Position numbers and translations under genes: made by a program. From Mesorhizobium koreense (GTDB lineage: Bacteria > Pseudomonadota > Alphaproteobacteria > Rhizobiales > Rhizobiaceae): a stretch of 64,000 nt of DNA. Location: assembly GCF_031656215.1 (NCBI RefSeq), contig NZ_CP134228.1, positions 3,243,001 through 3,307,000 on the forward strand. The letters are read 5' to 3'. Of this stretch, positions 52,934-62,770 are shown piece by piece. The notes beneath the pieces are model-generated. The model was not told the origin of the DNA and made no database searches. It worked only from the letters and a program-made list of their open reading frames with translations. The stretch's first letter is position 1, and every line of letters starts with the position of its first letter.

Positions 52934-53143
52934 GCAACCGGTCTTAGAGCAACCCAAGGCCAAAGGAAATCAATTCTCGGCAGGGGCAATGCGCCGCTTG
53001 TCAAAGCCCGGCAATATGTGTGGAGATGGCCACTATATCTGCCGTTTTTCAATTGATCGCAGCATCCGCGAAGGCGCTTCTCTCGCCACAATCAGTAGAA
53101 TGATTCGCACGATTGCAGCCTTTCGCCCTTATGAGGTCCATTG

Positions 53144-54124
53144 ATGCGTTCACTTGAGATTCGCTCCGAGCGTTTTCCGCTGGCGCGCGCATTCACCATC
53201 TCGCGCGGCAGCAAGACAGAAGCGGACGTGATCGTCTGCACGATCCGCGAGGGCGGCCATGCCGGTCGTGGCGAATGCGTGCCCTACGCCCGCTATGGCG
53301 AGACGATGGCTTCCGTTCACAGCGCGATCGAGAAAATAAACGGCGAGGTAGCCGGCGGCATGGATCGGCAATCGCTGCTCCGCGCCATGCCGGCAGGTGC
53401 GGCGCGCAACGCAGTCGACTGCGCGCTCTGGGACCTCGAAGCCAAGCTCTCCGGCCGGCCCGCGCATCAGGCAGCCGGTCAGCCTTCCATGCGCCCGCTG
53501 ACGACCGCCGTAACGATATCGCTCGGTCTCCCGGAAGAAATGGCGGCGGAGGCGCGCGTTCACACGGACCGCCCGCTCCTGAAGGTGAAGCTCGGCGCGG
53601 AAATGGTGGCCGAGCGTCTCGGCGCGGTTGTGGAGGCAGCGCCAGGCGCGCGCCTCATCGTCGACGCCAACGAGGGCTGGTCGGAAGCGGATATCGAGGA
53701 AAACCTTGCGGCCGCCGCGCGATATGGCGCCGTATTGATCGAGCAGCCGCTGCCGGCGGGCAAGGATGCCATCCTGCGCGAGATCGCCCATCCGGTGCCC
53801 GTCTGTGCCGACGAAAGCGTCCACCTCGCCGGTGATCTACCGAAGCTGAAAGGGCTTTATGACGCCGTCAACATCAAACTCGACAAGGCCGGCGGCCTCA
53901 CCGCCGCGCTGGAATTGCGCCGGCAGGCCCGCGCCCTCGGTTTCGGCGTCATGGTCGGCTGCATGGTCGGCACGTCGCTCGGCATGGCCCCTGCCCTTGT
54001 CGTGGCGCAGGACGCCGATTTCGTCGACCTGGACGGTCCGCTTCTGCTTGCTGCCGACCGATCACCCGGCCTCGTCTATAATGGTTCGGTCGTCCTGCCG
54101 CCCGCGTCCGCGCTCTGGGGCTAG
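53144..54124 (+). CDS. dgcA: Dipeptide / N-acyl amino acid epimerase of the enolase superfamily
   Basis: A 326-residue enzyme of the muconate-lactonising subgroup. LKVKLGAEM carries the first catalytic Lys. Metal ligands are in LIVDANEGWSEA, LIEQPLPAG and VCADESVHLAG. The second Lys is in VNIKLDKAGGLTAALEL. The pattern fits L-Ala-D/L-Glu epimerase (peptidoglycan peptide recycling), renamed N-acetyl-D-Glu racemase DgcA in some bacteria. ATG at 53144 with GAGG upstream. Its last 63 bp overlap the end of the convergent MFS gene. Confidence 0.9.
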   Translation: MRSLEIRSERFPLARAFTISRGSKTEADVIVCTIREGGHAGRGECVPYARYGETMASVHSAIEKINGEVAGGMDRQSLLRAMPAGAARNAVDCALWDLEAKLSGRPAHQAAGQPSMRPLTTAVTISLGLPEEMAAEARVHTDRPLLKVKLGAEMVAERLGAVVEAAPGARLIVDANEGWSEADIEENLAAAARYGAVLIEQPLPAGKDAILREIAHPVPVCADESVHLAGDLPKLKGLYDAVNIKLDKAGGLTAALELRRQARALGFGVMVGCMVGTSLGMAPALVVAQDADFVDLDGPLLLAADRSPGLVYNGSVVLPPASALWG

Positions 54125-55249
54125 CCTCACGCACGCCAGAGCGAGGAGGAGGCCGACCGCTGCGACACCTGCCATCGTCGCAAAGCTCTCCGGCCCGAAG
54201 GCGCGATAGAGCGGGCCGGCCGCCAGCGTGAGCGTTGCGAGGAGCGTGTTGTTGGCGAAATAGGCCGCACCCTGCGCCGCGCCGATCCGTTCTTCGGGAA
54301 CCGTCTCGGCGAGCATCTTCTGCGTCGCCAGGAACACGGCGGAGAAGGAAAAGGCGTGTATGCCCTGAACAAGGAAAAACCCGGCAAGCCCCAGGCCGAG
54401 CGGATCGACAAAGGGAAAGAGTGTCCATCGCGCTATCGCGACGACGGAGCCGATCGCAAGAACGACAGAGGAGGGAAAACGGCCGAAAAGCCTTCGGAAG
54501 ACAGTGAACATCACAACTTCCGCCATCACCGAGAAAGCCCACAGGAAGCCGATCGCCGTTCCGCCGATGCCGACCGATTCCCAGTAGATGGTACCGAACG
54601 TGTAGAGTTGCGCGTGGCTCGCCTGCGCCAGCGCGGAGGAGAGCAGGAAAAGCACGAAATAGGGATTCCGGAATACCGGCGCCGCACGCGGCAGCACCTC
54701 GACCGGATCAAGCGCCGGCCGCCGCGGCCTTCCGAGGCGTGGCGCTATGAAGCACATGAAGGCGATGCTGACGAGCGCGCCGACGAGAAGCCATGGGAAG
54801 GCCGCTACGCCCGTGCGGTTGATGATCCAGCCGCCGCATATGTTGGCGGTGAGGAAGGCCACCGATCCCCAGACGCGCATCTTCGGGTATTCGGAGCCGT
54901 AGCGGCGCACGCCGGACAGCGCCAGCGAATCGGCAAGCGGGCCCTGTGGCCCCCAGAAGAAGGAGAAGACGAGCGAAATGGCGAGAACCAGCGCATAGAC
55001 CGGCGGCAGGAAATAGCCGGAGGCCGCTGCCGCCGAGCAAAGCGCGAGCAGCATCAGCACCGGCACGCGGTCCGGCGCGCGGTCGGCCAGCGCCGAGATC
55101 GTCGGCCCGGTCACGACCCGCACGAACATGGGAAGCGCCAGCAGGATGCCGATCTGTTCCGGACCGAAGCCGGACTCACGCAGCCAGAGCGGAAAATACG
55201 GCAGATAGAAGCCGTTCGGCATGAAGACCGTGACGAAGAGCAGCGACAT
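54062..55249 (-). CDS. MFS transporter (MFS_1-like, HppT/PhpC type)
   Basis: A 395-residue carrier with about twelve helices. It shows MSLLFVTVFMPNGFYLPYFP at the N-terminus, then ADSLALSGVRRYGSEYPKMR, GSVAFLTANICGGWIINRTG and AQGAAYFANNTLLATLTLAA (phenylpropionate/nucleoside-permease-like branch). I use the ATG at 55249 because no better in-frame ATG/GTG exists upstream. An out-of-frame ATG at about 55338 opens a plausible N-terminus (MSLQTPAYDQKLPPLSPAQQ), hinting at a frameshift. The convergent 63-bp overlap with dgcA is unusual. Confidence 0.82.
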   Translation of the reverse strand: MSLLFVTVFMPNGFYLPYFPLWLRESGFGPEQIGILLALPMFVRVVTGPTISALADRAPDRVPVLMLLALCSAAAASGYFLPPVYALVLAISLVFSFFWGPQGPLADSLALSGVRRYGSEYPKMRVWGSVAFLTANICGGWIINRTGVAAFPWLLVGALVSIAFMCFIAPRLGRPRRPALDPVEVLPRAAPVFRNPYFVLFLLSSALAQASHAQLYTFGTIYWESVGIGGTAIGFLWAFSVMAEVVMFTVFRRLFGRFPSSVVLAIGSVVAIARWTLFPFVDPLGLGLAGFFLVQGIHAFSFSAVFLATQKMLAETVPEERIGAAQGAAYFANNTLLATLTLAAGPLYRAFGPESFATMAGVAAVGLLLALACVRLAPERGRGRQDDRTIIDEAG

Positions 55250-55554
55250 GCGCAATTCGAAATGGCGCGGTTCACCTGCTGCGCGGGCGACAGCGGCGGC
55301 AGTTTCTGATCGTATGCCGGGGTTTGCAGCGACATCGGGAGCCTGAGCGCGCGGCCATGAACGGCCGCGGACGCTTTCGACGCAATAGCACGGTGACGCA
55401 TGCTTCAAAACGGCAATTCCCTTCCGCGGGAAAACACCCTGGCATCATTCGCCGGTCCAGTTGCGTTCTGGCGCAAAAGACTCTCAAGGGTTATGCCGAT
55501 TGTCAGAAAGCCGGCGATCGGGCTAGCGTGCCCGGCAAGCAACGGAGGAAAGCT
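55250..55554. other. Divergent region between MFS and SDR genes
   Basis: These 305 bp may include the true 5' end of the MFS gene (see its entry). They also contain TTGCG-N6-CGCAA (55461-55476), an inverted repeat of operator size. GGAGG at 55544-55548 is the ribosome-binding site of the SDR gene. No other gene is evident. Confidence 0.4.
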
Positions 55555-56334
55555 TTGGATCTGGGAATAAAGGGCCGCAAGGCAATCGTGTGTGCGTCGA
55601 GTCGCGGACTAGGACGCGGCTGTGCCATGGCGCTGGCCGAAGCCGGCTGCGACCTGGTCGTCAACGGCCGCGACGAAAAGGTGCTTTCGGCAACGGCGAA
55701 CGAAATCCGCGATCGCTTCGGCGTCGACGTCACCGAGGTCGCCGCGGACGTTTCGAGCGCCGAGGGCCAGAAAGCGCTGCTTGCCGCCTGTCCGACGCCC
55801 GACATCCTCATCAACAACAATGGCGGACCGCCGCCGAAGCCCTTCGGCCAGATCGACCGTGCCGCGATCCTTGCCGGCGTCGAGCAGAATATGATCACCC
55901 CGATCGAGCTCATCCGCGCCGTCATCGACGGCATGGCGGAACGTGGTTTCGGGCGGATCGTGAACATCACCTCGCTGTCGGTCTATCAGCCGATCCCGGG
56001 CCTCGACGTTTCCTCCGGGGCACGCGCCGGGCTGACTGCGTTCCTCGCCGGCGTTGCCCGCACGGTGGCGTCGAAGAACGTGACGATCAACAACATCCTG
56101 CCGGGCAAGTTCGATACCGACCGCATCCGCGCCACGCTGAAATTCGGCGCGGAAAAGGCCGGAATATCCGAGGACGAGCAGAAGAAACGGATCGGAGGAA
56201 CCGTCCCGGCCGGGCGGCTCGGCACCGCTGAGGAGTTCGGGCAGGCTTGCGCCTTCCTTTGCTCGGCGCAGGCGGGCTATATCGTCGGCCAGAACCTGAT
56301 CCTGGACGGCGGCTTCTTCAACAGCGCGTTCTGA
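55555..56334 (+). CDS. Atypical short-chain dehydrogenase/reductase lacking Tyr-x-x-x-Lys
   Basis: A 259-residue SDR-fold protein from a TTG at 55555 preceded by GGAGG. The cofactor motif is CASSRGLGRGCAMALAEAGC. NNNGGPPPKPFGQ replaces the usual NNAG block. The catalytic segment reads DVSSGARAGLTAF, where Ser and Arg occupy the positions of the classical Tyr and Lys. The C-terminal GYIVGQNLILDGGFFNSAF is normal for SDRs. Such variants are annotated as 3-oxoacyl-ACP reductases, but activity is doubtful without the Tyr/Lys pair. It is followed 47 bp later by a FAH-family hydrolase gene and is probably in an operon with it. Confidence 0.86.
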   Translation: MDLGIKGRKAIVCASSRGLGRGCAMALAEAGCDLVVNGRDEKVLSATANEIRDRFGVDVTEVAADVSSAEGQKALLAACPTPDILINNNGGPPPKPFGQIDRAAILAGVEQNMITPIELIRAVIDGMAERGFGRIVNITSLSVYQPIPGLDVSSGARAGLTAFLAGVARTVASKNVTINNILPGKFDTDRIRATLKFGAEKAGISEDEQKKRIGGTVPAGRLGTAEEFGQACAFLCSAQAGYIVGQNLILDGGFFNSAF

Positions 56335-56381
56335 CCGGCGCCGATTTCTCATTCGAAACATCAAAAGAGAGGAATATAGCT

Positions 56382-57224
56382 TTGAAACTGGTGCGATTTG
56401 GAGAAAAGGGGCGCGAAAAGCCTGGCGTGATCGACAAGGACGGTGCCATTCGCGACGTGTCCTCGCTGGTGAGCGATTTTTCGCCCGAGACGATTTCCCC
56501 TTCCTTGAAACAGAAGCTGGAACAGGCCGACCTTTCCTCTCTGCCGCTGGCGCCGAAGGGGGCACGGTTCGGTGCACCGCTGTCACGCACCGGGCATTTC
56601 ATTGCCATCGGGTTGAACTATGCCGATCACGCGGCGGAAACCGGCGCTCCGATCCCCGAGGAGCCGATCATCTTCTCCAAGGCGCCGAATTGCCTTTCGG
56701 GCCCGAACGACGACGTGCTGATGCCCAAGGGCTCGAAGAAACTCGACTGGGAAGTGGAGCTTGCCGTGATCATCGGCAAACGCTGCGACTATGTCGAGGA
56801 GAAGAACGCGCTCGATCACGTCTTCGGCTATGCGGTCTGCAACGACGTCTCCGAGCGCGAATTCCAGATCGAGCGCGGCGGCCAGTGGATGAAGGGCAAG
56901 GGTTGCCCGACCTTCGGTCCGGTCGGCCCGTGGATCGCCACGACGGACGAGATCGCCGACCCGCAGAAGCTTGCCATGTTCCTCGACGTGAACGGCAAGC
57001 GCATGCAGAACGGCAGCAGTTCGACCATGATCTTCTCCGTCGCGCATGTCGTTTCCTATCTGTCGCAGTTCATGGTGCTCGAACCGGGCGATATCATCAC
57101 CACCGGGACACCGCCCGGCGTCGGACTCGGCATGAAGCCGCCCGTCTTCCTGAAGAATGGCGACACCATCCGTCTCGGGATTGCCGGGCTCGGCGAACAG
57201 GCGCAGAAGGTCGTAGCTCGGTAG
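56382..57224 (+). CDS. Fumarylacetoacetate-hydrolase-family enzyme (2,4-diketo-3-deoxy-sugar-acid hydrolase type)
   Basis: A 280-residue enzyme from a TTG at 56382 with GAGAGG upstream. KLVRFGEKGREKPGVIDKDG at the N-terminus and GHFIAIGLNYADHAAETGAP, DWEVELAVIIGKRCDYVEE (metal-binding Glu), GYAVCNDVSEREFQIERGG and EPGDIITTGTPPGVGLGMKP follow the FAH fold. They resemble 2,4-diketo-3-deoxy-L-fuconate/rhamnonate hydrolases more than human-type FAH. It could finish a deoxy-sugar-acid pathway fed by the fucose-like locus 20 kb away (inference). Ureidoglycolate-lyase annotations also occur in this family. Confidence 0.87.
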   Translation: MKLVRFGEKGREKPGVIDKDGAIRDVSSLVSDFSPETISPSLKQKLEQADLSSLPLAPKGARFGAPLSRTGHFIAIGLNYADHAAETGAPIPEEPIIFSKAPNCLSGPNDDVLMPKGSKKLDWEVELAVIIGKRCDYVEEKNALDHVFGYAVCNDVSEREFQIERGGQWMKGKGCPTFGPVGPWIATTDEIADPQKLAMFLDVNGKRMQNGSSSTMIFSVAHVVSYLSQFMVLEPGDIITTGTPPGVGLGMKPPVFLKNGDTIRLGIAGLGEQAQKVVAR

Positions 57225-57253
57225 GATAAACAAGACGACATGGCGTTCCTTCT

Positions 57254-57411
57254 CACCCCCCTCTGTCCTGCCGGACATCTCCCCCTCAAGGGGGGAGATT
57301 ACGCAGCGGCACTGCTTGGGCCACCCTTCACCGCTGTAAGGAACGCAGTGAGGTGGAGACCGCCGATCTCTCCCCTTGAGGGGGAGATGTCCGGCAGGAC
57401 AGAGGGGGGTG
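57254..57411. repeat. GC-rich palindromic intergenic repeat, family B (copy 3)
   Basis: Left arm 57254-57300 (CACCCCCCTCTGTCCTGCCG, then GACATCTCCCCCTCAAGGGG) and right arm 57365-57411 are inverted copies around 64 bp. The element lies between the FAH gene and the malic enzyme gene and may contribute to transcript ends. Confidence 0.87.
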
Positions 57412-57442
57412 AAAGACGTCCGGCCACCCCACGGCTATACCC

Positions 57443-59755
57443 ATGAGCGACACTATTTCAGAAAAGCCGATCCGCTCCGATCTCGACGAAGCGGCGCTTT
57501 TCTTCCACAAGCACCCCCGCCCCGGCAAGCTGGAGATCCAGGCGACCAAGCCGCTCGGCAATCAGCGCGACCTGGCGCTCGCCTACTCGCCGGGCGTGGC
57601 CGCGCCCTGCCTTGCTATCCGCGACGAGCCCGCGCTTGCCGCGGACTACACCAGTCGCGCCAATCTCGTTGGCGTTGTTTCCAACGGTTCGGCCGTGCTT
57701 GGGCTTGGCAATATCGGGCCGCTGGCATCGAAACCGGTGATGGAGGGCAAGGCCGTCCTGTTCAAGAAATTTGCCGGCATCGACGTCTTCGACATCGAAA
57801 TCAATGCGCCGGAAATCGATCAGATGGTCGAGACGGTGGCGGCGCTGGAACCGACTTTCGGCGGCATCAATCTCGAGGACATCAAGGCGCCCGAGTGTTT
57901 CGAGGTGGAGGAGCGGCTGAAGGCGCGGATGGCCATCCCTGTCTTCCACGACGACCAGCACGGCACGGCGATCATCGTCGCGGCGGCTGTTCTGAACGGA
58001 CTGGAGCTTGCCGGCAAGAAGCTCGACGAAGTCAAGATTGTCACTTCGGGCGCGGGTGCTGCCGCGCTCGCCTGCCTCAACCTGCTGGTCTCGCTTGGCG
58101 CGCGCCATGACAATATCTGGGTCACCGACCGCCACGGCGTCGCCTACAAGGGCCGCGTTGAGGAGATGGATCGCTGGAAGGACCCTTACGTCAAGGACAC
58201 CAATGCGCGAACACTCGCCGATGTGATCGGCGGAGCCGATGTATTCCTCGGACTGTCGGCAGCCGGCGTGCTGAAGCCTGAACTTCTGGCGGAGATGGGC
58301 GAACGGCCGCTGATCCTGGCGCTCGCCAACCCGGTGCCGGAGATCATGCCGGAAGCGGCGCGCAAGGCCCGGCCGGACGCCATGATCTGCACCGGGCGCT
58401 CCGACTTCCCCAACCAGGTCAACAACGTGCTGTGCTTCCCTTATATCTTCAGGGGAGCGCTCGATTGCGGCGCAACGGCCATCAACGAGGAAATGAAGAT
58501 GGCGGCGGTGCGCGCCATCGCGGATCTGGCGCGCGAGGAGCCGTCGGATGTGGCGGCGCGCGCCTATTCCGAGGAGACGCCGACCTTCGGGCCGGACTAT
58601 CTGATCCCCTCGCCTTTCGACCCGCGCCTGATCCTCCGGATCGCGCCGGCGGTGGCGGAAGCAGCCTCCGAAAGCGGCGTCGCCACGCGTCCGATCGCCG
58701 AGATGGACGCCTATATCGACCGGCTGAACCGCTTCGTGTTCCGCTCGGGCCTCATCATGAAGCCCGTCTTCTCGGCGGCCAAGGCAGCTGGCGCCCAGCG
58801 CGTGATCTACGCCGACGGCGAGGACGAACGCGTACTGCGCGCGGCACAGGTGGTGCGGGAGGAAGGCATCGCCACGCCGATCCTGATCGGCCGCCCGCAT
58901 GTCATCGAGACACGGCTTAAACGCTACGGCCTCAAGATCAGGCCGGGAACCGATTTCGAACTGATCAACCCGGAGGACGACCCGCGCTACCGCGACTATG
59001 TCGACCTCCTGATACGGCTCGCCGGACGGCGCGGCATGACGCAGGAGGCGGCGCGCACGATGGTGCGCACCAACACGACCATCATCGCCGCGCTCGCCAT
59101 GATGCGCGACGAGGCGGACGCGATGATCTGCGGACTGGAAGGCCGCTATGAGCGGCACCTGCGCAATGTCGACCTCATCATTGGCCGCAAGACGGGCGCA
59201 TCCCATCTCGCGGCGTTGTCGATGCTGATCTCGCAGCGCGGCATCACCTTCTTTACCGACACCTATGTGAACATGGACCCGAGCGCGAACGAGATCGCGG
59301 AATTCACCATCCTCGCGGCGGAAGAGATCAGGCGCTTCGGGTTGGAGCCGAAGGCGGCGCTCCTGTCGCATTCCAATTTCGGCTCGAAGGATTCGCCTTC
59401 GGCGCTCAAGATGCGCGAGGCGGCGGCCATCCTGAAGCGCATAGCGCCGGACCTCGAGACCGATGGCGAGATGCATGGCGACGCGGCGCTCGACGAGAGA
59501 CAGCGCCAGCGCGTCTTCCCGCATTCGACGCTTCAGGGTGAGGCGAACCTGCTCGTCTTCCCCGACCTCGACGCTGCCAACATCACGCTCAACACCGTCA
59601 AGGCGATGCTGGATGCACTGCATGTCGGGCCGATCCTGCTGGGCACCGCCCGCCCGGCCCACATCTTGACACCATCGGTCACCTCGCGCGGGGTCGTCAA
59701 CATGACGGCGCTGTCGGCGGTGGAGGCCTCGCAGAAAGCAGCGGCCAAGGCATAG
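57443..59755 (+). CDS. maeB: Malic enzyme with C-terminal phosphotransacetylase-like domain
   Basis: A 770-residue enzyme that oxidatively decarboxylates malate to pyruvate. Residues about 20-430 are the malic domain ([80 protein letters not shown]). Residues about 440-765 form a Pta-like domain ([40 protein letters not shown]) that regulates or oligomerises the enzyme and is not catalytic. The size fits rhizobial DME/TME. NAD or NADP preference cannot be read reliably from sequence. ATG at 57443. Confidence 0.95.
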   Translation: MSDTISEKPIRSDLDEAALFFHKHPRPGKLEIQATKPLGNQRDLALAYSPGVAAPCLAIRDEPALAADYTSRANLVGVVSNGSAVLGLGNIGPLASKPVMEGKAVLFKKFAGIDVFDIEINAPEIDQMVETVAALEPTFGGINLEDIKAPECFEVEERLKARMAIPVFHDDQHGTAIIVAAAVLNGLELAGKKLDEVKIVTSGAGAAALACLNLLVSLGARHDNIWVTDRHGVAYKGRVEEMDRWKDPYVKDTNARTLADVIGGADVFLGLSAAGVLKPELLAEMGERPLILALANPVPEIMPEAARKARPDAMICTGRSDFPNQVNNVLCFPYIFRGALDCGATAINEEMKMAAVRAIADLAREEPSDVAARAYSEETPTFGPDYLIPSPFDPRLILRIAPAVAEAASESGVATRPIAEMDAYIDRLNRFVFRSGLIMKPVFSAAKAAGAQRVIYADGEDERVLRAAQVVREEGIATPILIGRPHVIETRLKRYGLKIRPGTDFELINPEDDPRYRDYVDLLIRLAGRRGMTQEAARTMVRTNTTIIAALAMMRDEADAMICGLEGRYERHLRNVDLIIGRKTGASHLAALSMLISQRGITFFTDTYVNMDPSANEIAEFTILAAEEIRRFGLEPKAALLSHSNFGSKDSPSALKMREAAAILKRIAPDLETDGEMHGDAALDERQRQRVFPHSTLQGEANLLVFPDLDAANITLNTVKAMLDALHVGPILLGTARPAHILTPSVTSRGVVNMTALSAVEASQKAAAKA

Positions 59756-59773
59756 CCCCGCCCCGAAGACCTC

Positions 59774-60502
59774 TCATGCGGCATCGTGGAAGATGATGCC
59801 CGTCGTATAGCGCCCGCCGCTTCGGACCCGGCTGACGCCGTGGCGCATCTTCACCCGGTAATCGCCGCGCGAACCGGTTTTCGGCCGGTCGTTGACGGTG
59901 AAAAGCGCGCCGTGGCCAAGTGAGAGCGGCACGACCTCCGCGCGCGACTGCATGCGTGGCCGCTGCTCGGTCATGACGAACTCCCCGCCAGTGAAATCGG
60001 TGCCCGGTTCGCTCAGCAGGATGACAAGCTGGATCGGGAAGACGTGCTCGCCATAGAGATCCTGGTGCAGGCAATTATAGTCGCCGGGCCCGTACTTCAG
60101 CAGAAGCGGCGTCGGGCGCGCCTGTCCGTCGGCGTGGCATTCATCGAGAAAGGCCTGCAGGCTTGCGGGAAAATGGCGGTCGATATCCATCCGGCGATGC
60201 CACTCGTTGGCGATCGGCGCGAGATGCGGATAGAACGCCTCGCGGAGGGAGGCGATGATCTCCGGCAGCGGATGAGCGTAATATTTGTACTCACCCTCCC
60301 CGAAACCGTGCCGCTTCATGACGACGTGGCTGCGAAAGCGGCTGTCATCCGGGTAAAGCGAGCGCAGCGCAGTGCATTGTTCCGCGCTCAGAAGCTGGCC
60401 GGTCGTCGCGACGCCGACCTCGTTCAGTTCGCGCGCAATGGCCGACCAATCGAGCGCCGCCACCAGCTTTCCCGCGTTGTATTTCGGCATTTTCAGCTCC
60501 AT
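59774..60502 (-). CDS. 2-oxoglutarate/Fe(II)-dependent oxygenase
   Basis: A 242-residue double-stranded beta-helix oxygenase. The iron-binding His-x-Asp is in CLHQDLYGEHVFPIQLVILL, the distal His in VKMRHGVSRV and the 2-oxoglutarate Arg in SGGRYTTGIIFHDA. The N-terminal half (GQLLSAEQCTALRSLYPDDS, FRSHVVMKRHGFGEGEYKYY) resembles bacterial prolyl-hydroxylase-like proteins. The substrate is unknown. ATG at 60502, with MPKYNAGKL four codons on as an alternative. It is convergent with maeB with 18 bp between stops. Confidence 0.88.
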   Translation of the reverse strand: MELKMPKYNAGKLVAALDWSAIARELNEVGVATTGQLLSAEQCTALRSLYPDDSRFRSHVVMKRHGFGEGEYKYYAHPLPEIIASLREAFYPHLAPIANEWHRRMDIDRHFPASLQAFLDECHADGQARPTPLLLKYGPGDYNCLHQDLYGEHVFPIQLVILLSEPGTDFTGGEFVMTEQRPRMQSRAEVVPLSLGHGALFTVNDRPKTGSRGDYRVKMRHGVSRVRSGGRYTTGIIFHDAA

Positions 60503-60599
60503 CGAAAATCTTCAATGAAGCTACCGGAAAAGCGCCTCCGGCAGCATTCCGTTTCTTGCGCTTCTGATTGCCGGTGCCGGTAGTAGATCGATGTTTCCG

Positions 60600-60797
60600 G
60601 CGCGTCCTTCGAGGCTCGCTCCGCTTGCACCTCAGGATGAGGGAGGTCTATAGGCGTCACCCTAGATCGTGAGTATCACGCTTCGAGTCTATCGGAATCG
60701 GCGTATCCCCAACTCGTCTCAGAACTTGATGCCGGAAAGCTGCCCCCACCTCCCTCATCCTGAGGTGCTCTGCGCAGCGGAGCCTCGAAGGACGCAC
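60600..60797. repeat. Palindromic intergenic repeat, family A (copy 4)
   Basis: Left arm 60600-60648 (GGCGCGTCCTTCGAGGCTCG, then CACCTCAGGATGAGGGAGG) and right arm 60748-60797 (its inverse, ending CGAAGGACGCAC) surround about 100 bp without a gene. It occupies most of the 311-bp gap between the oxygenase and DUF3008 genes. Confidence 0.87.
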
Positions 60798-60814
60798 TTC
60801 ATTGATGTAAGCGT

Positions 60815-61006
60815 TCAGCTCTTCTTCGAGACGTGCTCCGGCTTGCCCTTGCGCTTGGTCTCCGCGAACTCCTCAAGCTGCTTTTCGCTCATCGAATCGT
60901 ACATTTCCCTCGACGCGCCCCTGAGTTCGCTCTTCTTGGTCTCGCCGCGCTTGGCCGACAGCGCTGCGCCGGCGGCCATCTGCTGCGCTTTCGATTTCGC
61001 TGGCAT
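60815..61006 (-). CDS. DUF3008 small protein
   Basis: A 63-residue, Lys-rich, Ala-rich protein beginning MPAKSKAQQMAAGAALSAKR and continuing SREMYDSMSEKQLEEFAETK, which is the DUF3008 family. The ATG at 61006 has AGGAGTG upstream and matches the family start; a GTG at 61015 is less likely. Its composition suggests a disordered, possibly stress-related or nucleic-acid-binding protein, but the function is unknown. Confidence 0.88.
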   Translation of the reverse strand: MPAKSKAQQMAAGAALSAKRGETKKSELRGASREMYDSMSEKQLEEFAETKRKGKPEHVSKKS

Positions 61007-61079
61007 GGCTTTCACTCCTGCGTTTCGATGAACAGGAGCAACGCCCGATTTGGCCGGCAGTTCCCCGGTACCGGAACCC

Positions 61080-61871
61080 TCAGCCTTCCACCGTCAATCC
61101 GAAGCCGTGCATCAGTCTTCGCGTCGCGGGATTGGGCCGCCCCGAAGTGAAGATCGCGACATCGTCGCCATGGGAGGGTTCGGCCACACCGTCCGGCGGC
61201 AGCAGCGAAAGCGCCCGCCGCGCGATCGCCTCGGCCGGGTCGATCCAGTCTACCGGCCAGGGCGCGGTCTTACGCATGCGATTGACGAGAAACGGATAGT
61301 GCGTGCAGGCGAGAACGACGATATCGGTGCGGCCGCCGTCGCGCTCCATAAAGCAGGGCGTGATCTCCGTCTTCACAACCGCCTCGTCGACGAAACCGTC
61401 GCGCATATAAGCCTCCGCAAGTGCCGCGAGATTGACGCTGCCGACGAGGCGCACATGGCATTTCGATGCCCATTGGCGAATGAGGTCGCGCGTATATTGC
61501 CGCTTGACCGTGCCGGGGGTGGCAAGGACGGAAACAAGGCCCGAGCGCGTCCGCTCCGCCGCCGGCTTGATCGCCGGCACGGTCCCGACGAAAAGCTCCT
61601 TGGGAAAGCGCTGGCGCAGGTCGGCGATGGCGAGCGTCGATGCCGTGTTGCAGGCGATGACGGAAATCGCCGGCCGGTGCCTTTCCAACAGCCGCCCGAA
61701 AACACCGGCGATGTGTTCCTGTAGCGCGGCCTCCTCCCAATTGCCGTAGGGAAAGGCGGCGTCGTCCGCGACATAGACGAAGCGCCGGCCGGGCATCAGC
61801 ACGCGCGCCTCGCGCAGCACGGTCAACCCGCCGATACCGGAATCGAAGAAGAGGATCGGAGCGTCAGTCAT
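61080..61871 (-). CDS. murI: Glutamate racemase
   Basis: A 263-residue enzyme that makes D-glutamate for peptidoglycan. [20 protein letters not shown] contains the Asp/Ser pair. [15 protein letters not shown] carries the first catalytic Cys. [14 protein letters not shown] carries the second Cys and His. Its ATG at 61871 overlaps the trmJ stop by eight bases, so the two genes are translationally coupled. Confidence 0.95.
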   Translation of the reverse strand: MTDAPILFFDSGIGGLTVLREARVLMPGRRFVYVADDAAFPYGNWEEAALQEHIAGVFGRLLERHRPAISVIACNTASTLAIADLRQRFPKELFVGTVPAIKPAAERTRSGLVSVLATPGTVKRQYTRDLIRQWASKCHVRLVGSVNLAALAEAYMRDGFVDEAVVKTEITPCFMERDGGRTDIVVLACTHYPFLVNRMRKTAPWPVDWIDPAEAIARRALSLLPPDGVAEPSHGDDVAIFTSGRPNPATRRLMHGFGLTVEG

Positions 61872-62721
61872 GATCGCCGCGTCCGGCGCCTGCTTTCCGG
61901 TCGGCCCTGGCCTTGCGTTCGGGATAGCCGGCCCCGCGCGGCTCCTTCGGCGAGAAATAGTCGAGCGAAGCGACGACCCCGCGCAGCACCTTGATCTCGG
62001 CCTCGGTAAAACCCGGACGCGTCAACACGGCACGGAGATTGTCTATCATCTTCGGCTTCTTAGGCGCCGGCCGAAAATAGCCGCGCGCGGAAAGCGCATC
62101 CTCAAGGTGCGTAAGGAAGCCGACCAGATATTCCTTAGGTGCCGGCCGCATTTCTGGGCTGGCAAAAGCCGTGTCGGTCTCGTGCTCCAGTCCCGACTTC
62201 ATCCATTCATAGGCCATCAGCAGCACCGCTTGCGCGATATTGAGCGATGCGAAGGCGGGGTTGACAGGAAAGGTGACGATCTCGTCTGCGAGCCCGACCT
62301 CTTCGTTGAAGAGGCCGAACCGCTCGCGGCCGAACAGGATGCCGGTCTTCTCGCCGACGAGGAAGCGGGAACGCAGCGCCCTGCCCGCCTCGACCGGACC
62401 GCGTACCGGCTTGAAATTGTCACGCTGGCGCGCCGTGGTGGCGAAGACGAAATTGAGGTCGGCAATCGCCGAAGCGAGGTCGTCGAACACTGCGACATTG
62501 TCGATGACGTGATCGGCACGGCTTGCCGCCGCACGTGCCTTCTCGCTCGGCCAGCCGTCGCGAGGATTGACTAGACGCAGTTCAGACAGGCCGAAATTGG
62601 CCATGGCGCGCGCCACCATGCCGATATTCTCGCCAAGCTGCGGTTCGACGAGGATGATCGCCGGACCATCGGTCAAAAGGGTTTGCTCGCGGTCCGTGCC
62701 TGCCATGATCGTCAATGCCAT
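61864..62721 (-). CDS. trmJ: TrmJ-family tRNA (Cm32/Um32) 2'-O-methyltransferase
   Basis: A 285-residue SPOUT (TrmH-type) enzyme. The start region [20 protein letters not shown], then [40 protein letters not shown] and [20 protein letters not shown] are the three TrmJ/TrmH motifs that form the SAM knot. A C-terminal extension (about 190-285) is typical of TrmJ. I chose the ATG at 62721 (AGGGAC upstream); MAGTDRE at 62706 is an alternative. Confidence 0.92.
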   Translation of the reverse strand: MALTIMAGTDREQTLLTDGPAIILVEPQLGENIGMVARAMANFGLSELRLVNPRDGWPSEKARAAASRADHVIDNVAVFDDLASAIADLNFVFATTARQRDNFKPVRGPVEAGRALRSRFLVGEKTGILFGRERFGLFNEEVGLADEIVTFPVNPAFASLNIAQAVLLMAYEWMKSGLEHETDTAFASPEMRPAPKEYLVGFLTHLEDALSARGYFRPAPKKPKMIDNLRAVLTRPGFTEAEIKVLRGVVASLDYFSPKEPRGAGYPERKARADRKAGAGRGDHD

Positions 62722-62770
62722 AGTCCCTGCCGCGCCTCGTGCCACATCCGGAGGGGAAAATGAAGATGCA

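Noticed and set aside
57458-59662. A 734-codon open frame antisense to the malic enzyme gene
   Set aside because: Its composition (His/Arg/Val-rich) is that of a complementary-strand shadow. The sense frame is an unmistakable malic enzyme.
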